Below are positions 9,802 to 21,800 of a stretch of 64,000 nt of DNA, one piece after another. The notes beneath the pieces are model-generated. The model searched no databases. It had not been told where the DNA came from and was given only the letters and a program-made list of their open reading frames with translations. Location: NCBI RefSeq assembly GCF_032854445.1, contig NC_088295.1, forward strand, positions 84,676,644 to 84,740,643. Reading direction: 5' to 3'. This DNA comes from Liolophura sinensis (lineage: Eukaryota > Mollusca > Polyplacophora > Chitonida > Chitonidae). A program made the position numbers and the translations under genes. Numbering within the stretch: position 1 is the stretch's first letter; each line of letters begins with the position of its first letter.

Positions 9802-12800
9802 GTAGGTTTCTTATAATTTTTTGTTTTTGTTTTTTGTTTTTGTTTTTGTTTTTTTTTGTTACAGTTTACGAGCCTATTGACAGCTTTTTATATGACATCT
9901 TGATGGACTGTTAGACTTACGATAACTGTCAGAATTCTGAAATTGCACACTGACTGAGTCCGTCTAGTTGGTCTAGCATTATACCAGTACCACTGATATA
10001 CCGTAGAACTGAGATCTGTTTCATTCTTCCCTGCATAGCTTTTCTGAAATATTGATACTCTTCAATTTACTAACCTGGAACAGTGTGCTGTCCTCAACAG
10101 GTCAATCATTGTCATATGACTGAAAGATTGTAAAGTACGACATTAAACCCCAAGCACTCACTCACTCACTCAACATGTCAAAGCTGTGCACTACAGAAAC
10201 ATGGTTCCTTTAATCTAAAAGGAATTTTGGCTTCATATCACCTATTTATTCATTAATAATAAAGACCATAACATAACTACAGATACATATGTAGGCCTAC
10301 TGGGTACATCATCAGCAAGGGAGACTTCATTAGGTGCCATTTTCAGTTTAGTTGGCTTGCACTCAACATCTTCCAGCAAAAGAAAAACTTGAGAGACATT
10401 TAGATTGAAACCCAAGAAGATGTACACCATAAAAAGAGTGACTGACAACTTGTTTGGGAGTTTTGACTTAAACTATTGTTTGAATGATCAAAGTTAATGT
10501 AACAGTTCAGAGTGGTTAATGTATGTTGAAGCTGAGCTGGGAATGTGGCCAACTGATCTCAGAGCTAGGCATACCATTACTTATCAGCAAGAGGAATTCC
10601 ATAACCTATTTTGGGCAGCTGAGATTGGTGTAAAAGGACTCTGGTTTTTTGGGCATTAATTAGTGAAGATAAACATCACATTTGGGAAGTTAGAATCATT
10701 ATCTCTCAGCTTTACCCACCCATGGTAAGGTTGATGACACCTGATTCTTAGTTTAACATACAAGTATTTTGGACAGTTGGTGGGACATCAAAACAGTTTT
10801 CATCTTTCACTGATATTATTTTATGATAATGTCACATTGACAATAATGATTTTTTCTGCCAAGGAATGAAATAATGAGTTGGGAGTGTTAAATAGTGACA
10901 GACTGGAAACAAGCAATCAAGTGTAATAGGTCTAAGCTGATCATGAGTGAAATATTCTGGACATATATATATATATATATATATAAATAATTTTATTTTC
11001 TGAGGGTGACAGATGATGAACATTTACTCTGTCAGTTACAAAAACTGTTCTTAGGAGAGTCCCTCTGACAGGGTGACAATACAAACATAACATTTACAAG
11101 TAAATATTAACAGTGACCAGAAAAATAGTTTACACACATAACGGTATCAAAAGTAGTCAAAGATTCAGTAATTATGCTACACAAAGCAATACAAAATGAA
11201 CACAATCAGCAAAGGACAGATTACAATCAAGATATTAACTATGTATATATTGAAAATGGGTTTTTAAGCATTTACATTTTGTTTTTCAAGGAAGGTTGAA
11301 TGAAACTTTTTATGAAACGTGTTTGGAGATTTTGACTCTTTTTTTCAGTCCCTTTCTAATGAGTTCCACAGTTTTGGACCATTGTATGAAAGGCTTTGTT
11401 TAACATACTTTGAGGAGGGGAATGGCACTTGAATATTACTATTCGTTGTTGATCGGAGATGTGTTGTAGTTGCAGAGGTTACAGGTTTAAATAGTGTATT
11501 CAGGTATGTTGGGCACTTTCCATTTAGTATCTTATACTTGTAGACTCCTGTTTGCTGGGAAATTTTGTGTTGGATATAGAGTCATTTGAGTAGCTTGAAA
11601 AGGTTGGAAGTTGGTGTTGAATAAGGGGCATTTAATAGTAATCTAGCTGCTCTTTTTTGAAGTTTTGAGATTCTTTCTATCTGGTACTTGCTGGCATATC
11701 CCCAGATCGTGCAACAGTAGTTGATATGGAGTTGTAATATAGAATTTTTGCCTTTTTTTCAGTATGTTTTTAAGCCATCCTCCTTAAACACTTGTCAAAT
11801 AAATACATTTGTATGTACCTCACAGTCTCAGGCTCTTAATCACAGTCACTTGTATAACTGCTGTATAAAGGAAATTGATGAGTGGGATTGAGCTGTGATT
11901 GAGGATGGGAAATAAGCAATAAATTCACATGTAAATGGGAATGGAAGGATTGGCACTGTCCTTCATGTAGAGTGTACATTGTACACTCCATTTCTGACAA
12001 AATTACAAATGGAATGAATAAAGGGGTACATGAGAAAATTACTGTGTTATTGACATCATCCAAATGGTAAAGTGAGCTAAAATAATTATGAAACCAAGAG
12101 AATACATTATTTCCACATGCCCCGCTCTAATGCCTCAGCTTCTTAATTTGTAGAATAAGCGTGGTTTGTGGATATTACTTGGCAGGTTGTACATGGTGTT
12201 CACTTAGAAGAGGAGCATGTGATCAGGAAGAGAAGTGCAGACCAGCCGTTGAGGATTTACCTTCATTATGACCACAGTGTTGATGATCTGACTTCTGTGC
12301 AAAGAGATGTTCTAAAGGTACCACTTCAGACTGTGTGCTAAGTATATATTTGTACATGTACTTCTTCTGTAGATCATTTCCTGCAACTTAATACTTGTGT
12401 AACGCGTGTGTTTTTTTGTATATTCAGACCTTTTTGTTTTTTACCCTTCTTCTGTTCCTTCAGAGAAATGTACTTCCAACAGCTGTCAACTACTGGGAAA
12501 GCACACTCAAAGTTCGTCAGAACCGCGCCCCTATCAAATTACAAAGGTAATGTAAGTAAACATGAGACATCCTGTTCTGCCAAGACAGTCATAAGTGCAG
12601 GCTCTTGGGGGCACATACTTTCTTTACGTAGATAACCTGGCATGCACATGTACTTTGTTTACCTAGATCTGTTTCTGATATTTAAAACAAAGAAAAACAT
12701 GTAGCCTACTTTGTATGTGTGCATTGCTACTGTTTTTGGTGCATTTGTGTTGATTTTTGTATGTTTTTAATTTTTTATCTCTGAAAGGACAATGTAACAG

Positions 12801-15800
12801 TCATATTTTTGTAGCAGTTAGTAGCTTTAATGTACATACATGTATACATACAGGCTTACATGTACAGTTTGTATTTTCCATCCATTTATGTCCAGGTATA
12901 TTACCAACAATTAAGATAGTGATTTAATTTGAGATAATTGGAGAAATTAAAACCCAAATCAAGGTGCAGATTTTTTAAAGTCAATTCTATCAAGCAATAG
13001 ATATATATTATAAATATTTTTCCTTTCTCAATATTAAAAACATGGCAAAAATGCTCTGAAGATAACATTTAAGTCTTGGCACTGCTTAACCCCGCTCTCA
13101 GCACAATACATTGTGGCTGACTGCAGGACTGCATGTGGAGAGGACTTTAATAATTAAAAAAAAAAAACCACTTCATGTTTTTGACTTATTAAATCGTAAG
13201 TGATCAACATCAAAACTGGTAGCTGAGGCCTCTGTTGCTGAGAGGGGTTAGCATGAAAGCATTGCGCAATGACCCATGAGTGTCCCATCAATACGGTCAC
13301 TCATGTTGGCTTCCTTTCCCACTGTGCGTGAGGTCTGTCAGCAACCTGCAGATGGTCGTGGGATTCCCCTGTGCTCTGCCCTGTTTTTTCTTATCATAAT
13401 TCTAGCTGCCTTTGTATAAGTGAAATATTCTTGAGTATGGTGTAAAACGCCGAAGAAATAAATTAACAGATCAAAACTGGAAGCAGATCATATTAACTGA
13501 AACAAATCAATTTAGTTGATGTAAAATACAAGATCTGTGGAAACATGGACACTGGGAATGGAGTTGGGTAAAGATGAAATAGTGGTGGCGTCTTTTTTTT
13601 TCTTAAAACTATATGAAAGAAATGTTTATGTCTGTTGTTACATGGAACTTCTTGGTAGTCACAAGAGTTACATGTGTGTATTGAAGAAGAACTGGATTCA
13701 TTTCAGTGGTTGTTTATGTGTGTTCTGCAGAAGAGGTCCTTCAGTCCCTATGCCACTAAATTTGCGAGTTAGAGTCTGGCCTTAGACAGGGAATATTATC
13801 TTCCCCTGCTTTTAACCATTGCTGATAATAAGCAGTTGACAATGTGTGTGTGGTCATTTTCATAGACTTACCTTCGCTGAAGACCACATGTGGGAAAGTT
13901 CATCAGTATAAACTTGCCAGAGGCCTGTGGTTTAAGCTGGGTATTTAATTGAAAAGAGAATGGTGTCAGGCAACAGTCATATAAATAAATGAATAAATGA
14001 AAACACAAAAGTTTATGAAACAAGGATTTTTTCTCATTTCTTGATTCAGAAAGTGTATCCAGGGTAAGGTTCAGTACCACACAGTGTGGTCAATGGACAG
14101 ACAGGTGAGCCAGACACCATACTGTGTACTGTCCTGTGTGGCCAACACCATGTGTGGAGAAGTCATTATCCCGCAAGAACACCTTGAGGTACAGAATACA
14201 TCATCACTGTTCCACTGTGCAACTTTTCATAGTTGCCTTTGCTGAAGCTTTACTGAAGTAAACAATTGTCTGATAAACATACAGGACTTTATGAATCAGT
14301 GGTATAAAATTTGATTCTTCACCTGCGGAATAGACTAAGAAAGGGTGTCCAGGTAAAGCACTCTAACCATACTCCAGGCTATCTCCAGAAGACCCAAAAG
14401 AATATTTATAGCTGTTAGTGTGTATTCTCACTGGCTAAGTATTTTAATGGGTTCTTCCTGGATAGAGGCTAAAACCTAATGGTTTACTTTCAGTCGATGT
14501 AAGGTAATTACCAAGATCAGGTGATTTTCGTCTTAGCTCTACATGGTTTTTCTGCCCTTTTGACTTTGGAAACGTGGCTGCTGTTGTGGAAATAAACTTC
14601 AATACGGCATAAATCAAAAATGAAATATTTGTATTTAACCACGCACTAGGTATAGTTTAAATTATCCTTATACAGGCAATTTCTGTCTTGTTGTTAGCAC
14701 CTGTTCTTGGTAGATTTGGATTTTTTCAAGAATTTAGGGTAATACCTTATCCTTTGTACATAATGAATAGCACATGTGCATACATACAATGATAAATTGT
14801 TGACACTTGCCCGAGGGAAGAAGGAGGAGGAAGAACAAGTCTTCACGTTTCTTTATTCTCTGATTATTGAAATGAACTCATATCCGTTGTTGTTGTCAGG
14901 CGTGTTACACTTGTTCGGGCAGTGTGCTTTGTGAGAAGAAAGGCATTACCGGACCTGGTGTGCACAACACAGACTTTATCCTCTACATCTCAGCTGTCCA
15001 GTCTGATCGCTGCCACCTGGGCTCTACTGTGGCTTATGCAGCTCACTGTCAGCTGGAACATGCCCTTGACAGGTGAGAATCCCTGGTACAGTTGTACTAA
15101 GAAGACAACAGGTGTGCTGAACCTCAACCATTTAGCTTGTAGTTTTTACACACAATCCATCATAGTGTAATGAGGTTATTTATAAACATGATAGTGAAGA
15201 TTCCTAGTGTGGGGCCTTATCTGTCAGTGATTAGTGACAGAGAATTTGGAGACGCCCACACTTTCCTTGCTTGTGAGGCCTTGGTGACCATAAGTGGGGG
15301 ACGAAACTCGCCTGTTTTAAAACTTATAATATAGACTTTCTCTGTAGCAAACTTTTGTCTCTTATCCCACAGGTATTCATGTGTTTTTTTTAGCAAGTGT
15401 ATCCAGCAAGTATTATGTACTCTACACCAAGGTGATGAGTTATCTCCCTTGTTTTCCCTTTTCAGACCTGTGGCTGGGTACATCAACATTTGCCCCGGGA
15501 CTTTATCTACCACTGCACACGATCTCCATCAGACTATCTCCACTGTTAAACATGAAATTCTACATGCTCTGGTACGCGTATATACTTCATGTAATGAGGA
15601 TACAACAGTTCTCTTTACATTGTGTTTTTACATTGCGGTTTTCGTATTAAGAGTGGTACATATTAAACAAATTCTGTGGGCATCAGTAATTATTGTGCTC
15701 ATTGTTTACAATTAATTGAAAGCCATGAACTGCTAAACTGGTAGTGTGCAAAAGCTGGTGTGATCACAAATTTGTTTGATTGGTACATTGGTTGTGTTCC

Positions 15801-18800
15801 AGGGGTTTACAGCTGGTCTGTATGCATTCTACAGAGATCCTTTAGGAAATCCTTTAACTCCAAGAAGAGGACCCACAAACAAACCCATCTTCAATGAAAC
15901 GTAAGTGAAAGTTGTAAAAAAAAATATGTGAGATGTATTTAGCTTGGCACAGACTTTATGGTAAGTGTAGGCAGATTTTAAGTCATGTTAGACAATTTGT
16001 GACCAATCAGTGGCGTGCTGCTACATGTATTTCCAAATCCTAGACCAATGAGCTTATCTGTTCTAATTCAGCCCAGGCTGCCTCAGCTGAGACTTTGAAC
16101 GGCAGTGGTTTACTCTGGATTTCTCCTCATCTAAAACAGAGCAAATTGTGGATGAAACCATAAAATACAAGTAAAATATATCAAATTCAACAGGGTATTT
16201 TGACAGTGTAATCAGTCGTAATTAAGAGCCCTCTGTGACTCTTTCTCCCAGTCACTCTCTCTAGTCTTTGTTTCGGTCTGTTTTATGTTCTTCATGCATA
16301 ATTATATAGAAAAACCCTAATTATATGTTTTTTTAGTATGGGTGTGCACATGTGGAGTGAGAAGGTTGTCAAGGCTATCACCAGGCCTATGTGGATGGTG
16401 GCATCTGGAAACATCCCCAAACAGGTTCATCTCCTCGTCACTCCCCGAGTTGTGGTATGTCACTCTGATTCTTCCTGGACACCAAGACAATCTCACATCT
16501 GTTCTACTCTCAGTCTTTATATATTGTTATGCCACTTTTAGATGACATGACAAAGACCACTATAACACGTATGTCTTTTGGTGGCAGTGTGTTTCAGTTT
16601 GTGAAAATGTACAGGAGAGTTGATATTAAGCAATCAGAACTGTCAAAAGAAGAACACTTTTAACATTAGTTTAACATTAACATTGTTCTGATTTCTTTTC
16701 AACAGGTCTGGATGTTGTACATGTGATATGACTGCTGATTAAGTTTCACATTCTTAATCTCTAAATATACTTGACCCCAGATGAGTGGGTTCAATAGCTC
16801 ACATTGCAGTAATCAACCAAAAACCTACATTTGTTAAAAAACTCAAGTGTTGTAAATGTACTTGCCAGGAAGAAACCCGGCGACACTTTAACTGCTCAAC
16901 TCTGGAAGGAGCCGAGCTAGAAGACCAGGGCATTCTGGGAACGACACTTACCCACTGGGAAAAACGGGTGTTTGAAGTATGTTGTTTTCTGGGTTTTAAT
17001 ACAATACCTACATGTATCTGTAACTTCAAAATTGTGTTCATAGTTATGCTAGAATTTTTGTACAAATACATGTTTTTGTGTAATTTAAGTATGTGTAATG
17101 TAATATAGTTTGTATCTGAAATCTACAGCGATAAGATCATAATTTTGAATCCCGTTTTCACCTGTTCAAAAGCCGCATTATGTCATGTGGTTATCAGCAA
17201 ATCGGCGAGGTGCTGTGGTTTCACTGGATCTGCTTGGTTTCCTTAACTGCTACGTTTAAATCTGACAGCTGTCAAATGAGATAGATATTCTTTAATAGGT
17301 TCTGAGTAAAACAATAATCAAATGAGTAAATAAACGTGTTGCTCCTGTCACATATTTATTTGATCAAGTTTAATTTAGTGTACTGTGACTGAGTGTGGCT
17401 TTAGTTTAATCTTCTTGTCTTCTGTTGTTGTTAAACAGAATGAGGCTATGACTGGGACCTACACTCAGAACCCAGTCTTCTCCAGGATCACATTAGCATT
17501 GATGGAGGATACAGGGTAAGGCATCATTTGTTCTCCATATTACAGTTTGTAATATACATAAATAACTTGATGCAGCTTAATGAAAATAAAAAAATAAATA
17601 AATAGACTCTGGAAAAAGGTGAAGAAATTGTGTTGTCCACCTCACTGTTTGTCAGTGGTATGGGAAGGGTATTTCTGTTTCTTCATCTTGCTGTTCTCTT
17701 ATGTGTTCCCAGCCAGGTTCTTTCCACTGTAAAATTTGCAGACCTGGCTCTGGTTCACATCACACTCACCATATTGGGATATGCTAAGTACACACTGACC
17801 TGGTGTCAGTGTACTGTGACTGAATGTGGCATTATTTTTGGTGTCTTTGGTATGTCGTTGCAGTGCTGCATTAGAAATATGTCAACACTGGAACTGGCCT
17901 GCTATTATTTTGATATTTAATTACCTCAGTAATGTTGAAGCAAGGTTAAACCTCAAGCAAACAGAGGAACAAATTATGTGTGCCTGGCTCAGGTTATGCC
18001 ACTCTGAATAAATTTGCTAGTGTCTGTAATAATATATTACTGATCTTCATCAAGCTTAAATCCATGGGAAATCCTTGAGCAGGCCTTAAGATCCTAGAAG
18101 ATCTTTGATGCTTTCTGAACCTCACCTGTGCTTTTTAACCACCTTGTGTTTTATTTTTCAGATGGTACAGAGTGAACTATGATAATGCTGAAGAGTTGTT
18201 GTGGGGTAAAAACCTTGGCTGTGATTTTGTGAAGAAGAGCTGTATGGAGTGGATGGTCAGGCGAAAGGAAATGTGAGTGTTGCTTAAGGGTAGATTTCTG
18301 TTTTGGTGTACATGACACAAGACAGTCCATGACCAAGACATCTACTCACTGCTCACCTTGTACTAACTGTTCACCTTGTATTCACTGTTCACCATGTACT
18401 CACTGCTCACCTTGTGTTCATTATTCAGCATGTACTCATTGCTCACCATGTATTCATTGTTCAGCATGTACTCACTGCTCACCTTGTATTCACTGTTCAC
18501 CATGTACTCACTGCTCACCTTGTGTTCATTGTTCACCTTGTACTAACTGTACACATTGCATGCACTGTTGACATTGTATTCGCTGTTCACTTAGTTTTCA
18601 CTGTTCACTTTATATTCAATGTTGACCGTATGTTCACTGTTGACCGCTTTGGTGGCCAAATTTTTAGCGCGTCCATCTGGAAGTTGGGAGTCCTGGCAGC
18701 ATGGACTCACCCTGCCACGAGAAGACACTGCATGTGTATGCACACCTAACGTCTCCTTGTTTTTATGTGACTTTTTGTAAAGTATGTGAAATTGTAAAGT

Positions 18801-21800
18801 ATACAGCGTAGAACCTCAGGCATTCATACATACATATATTCACGTTTTTTTTTTTTTTTACTGTTCATTTTGTATTCACCCTGTATACCTTGTACTCACT
18901 GATGAACTTGTATTTGCTGTTACCTGTGTTTTAGGAAGGAGAGCTTGCACCCTTACTGTGATAATCCAAAGGAGGGTTTGCTTCTCACAGAGTGCTCTAT
19001 GAACAGGGAATCTGTGGCCTTGTGTAATCTGGTGGAGTACCCTCCCAGTAGACCCATTCCTAGGCAGTTTCAGGTATGTAGTTAATACAGAACAGAGTGT
19101 TACATATAGAAGATGCCTCACCATTTTTAGTAAGCATCCTAAAGTGGCCTCTAAACTAAATGAAATAAGACTGCCAAAAAAAAAAAAAGAAAAAAGAAAA
19201 AATTAAATGAATAAACAAACAAATAAATAAATATAATACATGGAAACTGTGCTCAGTTGCCATTGTGGTACAATTTTAAAGCTGTGAATTGCTCAAGATG
19301 TTGTCAGACTTGATGCATGTCTCTTAGTATATATGCATCTGTTATTATTTCAGTACTTCCGTGACATCCCTTCCATCCCGGGGAGCGACCCTCGGGACTT
19401 TGGTGGGTCCGTGTTCCTGGCGGATTACTGTCCCTTTATACAGGTCAGAATTGTACTACGTGTGGGTATTTGCTGGGGTTGAGAGGGAGCATTCTATGGC
19501 CTAGTGGTTAGTGTGCTAGCATGACCCAGGAGCCTCTCACCAATGCGATTGCTGTGAATTCAAATTCATGCTGGTTTCCTCTCCTGTCACAGATGATAAA
19601 GTCAACCTGTTTACTCCCACCATAATGCTGGCTGCAGCTGTACAAGTGAAATTTTCTAGAATCATTCCAGTCAAATGAATAAATAACTAAATAAATAAAT
19701 ATTTGCTTATAGACATATAAATACCTGTGGATATCAGAGAAAATTGATAACCATAACAATTGATAAAACTTGAGAGAAAAAAATTGTTTATGCTTATTTT
19801 GTGCTGTGATTGGCAGGACTTTACGTGGAAGTCTGGAGATATGGCACTAAGAACCTCCAAGTGTACTGATCCTGCTAATAACATAGGTAAGACATGATTA
19901 ACAACATAGTTTTGATACAGAACTGGTATAAGTTAAGAATATATATGTGTCGATACTGATGTGACTATCTCAAGTATATGGTGACTCATTTGAATAAGTG
20001 GTAAGTGATTGGAATTCTTTGATCTTTTAATTCTTTTTTAACGAGTACAGGTGATTGAAATTAAGTTTCCTGATAGTTACTTGCTCAGATGCTGGGGTTG
20101 CAATGTTGATAATATCTTATTACACGTCATTTTTGAGTTTTAATATATGGCATTGGACCCTGATATGAAACCATATGTGTGCGTTATTCGTATTGTAACT
20201 TTTAGGTTTAAATTGATGTTTTCTGTGAGATTTTAAACTCTTCTTCTTTGTTTTCAACTGTAGTCTTTTTTTTCTCCTCCAGTTTTGTATTCCAGAACAA
20301 TAGCTAAATATCTCTGTTCATAAAATGACTGTAGAGGTATCAGTGCATATGTACGTATACTATATGTTTATACAGAGCCAAAATTAAACTACCTGCTGGA
20401 AAAATATGGTGCAAAGTCTGCTTGCTTTAACCATGCTGGTTTCTTCGTGCTGAAGCATTGTCATGAGAGCACTAGTCCCCAGCATGGAGGCAGTGGCTGT
20501 TATCAGGTCAGTGCTTGTGGATGTAATGAGGAAGATACTGCTATCATGCAGGCTTACTTCCCCTGTTTGTACTCACCACTCTGCAGTTCTTAAAAATTAC
20601 TTCAAAGCTGTAACATGTAATAAATAACTGTGATATTATGTTACCAGTCAAGAAAACAGAAACAGTGCAGGAGGTTTTTCTGTTACCTGCTAATATAGAT
20701 ATTATAATATAATGTAGGTATATACTGTCCTGTAAGTGAAATTCTTGTGAAATAACACTATGATATAAGTCAGCATGATTGTAAATAATTAAACAAATAA
20801 ATCAGTAAATTCACTAGGAGTTTCCATTAGCATGGTGCATATACTGGTCTTGACTTCGGCATAAATCTCCAACGAACATATAAATACATAAATCAATAAC
20901 ATTAAATCAGTTTTGGAAATTATAATATTTTGAAATTTGTCTTCACAGTTGACCTATGTCTTAGTTTATTGTTTACAGTATACCTGCCGTAATGGCACTG
21001 GCCTATCTCTGCAAGTTGCCAGCAGATCCTACCTATGTAGTTACATGGGCCAGAAAGTCAAGGTGTTTGGTACTTCAAAAAGCTGGCTTCATCAAGGGGA
21101 GATAATCTGTCCGTCATGTGCCGAATTATGCAGTGTAAGTGTAAGATGTGCTGTGTAAAAGCTGTTACACGTAACATATGATGTATATTTTCATATTTAA
21201 AAAATTGTTCCTGGACACACTAGATTATGTTCTAGGCTTTCCCTATTATATGCATTCGGTGAATACATGTGTTTACATCACATGCACTTAACTTCCATGG
21301 CAACCAGTACTGTAGGCATTACGTTGCCATGGTAGTCATGTGAAATGGGCCCCAGATCCTTGTGCCATGTAGCAAAAATGTCCATGAATGGTGATGTTAT
21401 TGCCTTAGTACTGATATCTATGGTAACTACATGCATGTACATGCAGTCTTGCCCAAACACTTTAGTGAAACCAGGTCCTGCGTGGTTCAGTATTTATAGG
21501 GTATTGTATTGTATGGTCCTGTATGGACGAGTCCATACAGAACCATACAATCCAATAACCTATTTATTATACACCCACCTGTCAAAAATGTAAAAAAAGT
21601 AAATAAACTTGAACGCTAAACAAATTGGGTAAAACCGTGCTAATTATTTCATATCGCGTAACATTAGCGGATAGCCGGTTGCGGATGAATATGGAGTACT
21701 GAATGGAGCACTTTCATTGGCTGACGGAAAAGTGGGTCAGGAGCACGTGGCCGAAGCGGTATTTTACAAACAGAAGTGTAAAGAAAAGGAATGCAGTCTT

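Larger units (their letters stand above)
9802..12185 (+). other. LMLN: LMLN intron 1: SINE B tail and LINE fragment
   Basis: A 2.4-kb intron. A (TTTTTG)n run lies near 9820-9855, a SINE B tail near 10105-10174, a TA microsatellite at 10964-10986, and a reverse-strand LINE fragment at 11260-11757. I see no further gene; the small open frames here look incidental. Confidence 0.8.

Noticed and set aside
18329-18749. Cys/His-rich peptide, zinc-finger-like at a glance
   Set aside because: It is the 18-bp array inside an LMLN intron; the CxxC spacing follows from the unit and lacks a real zinc-finger pattern.
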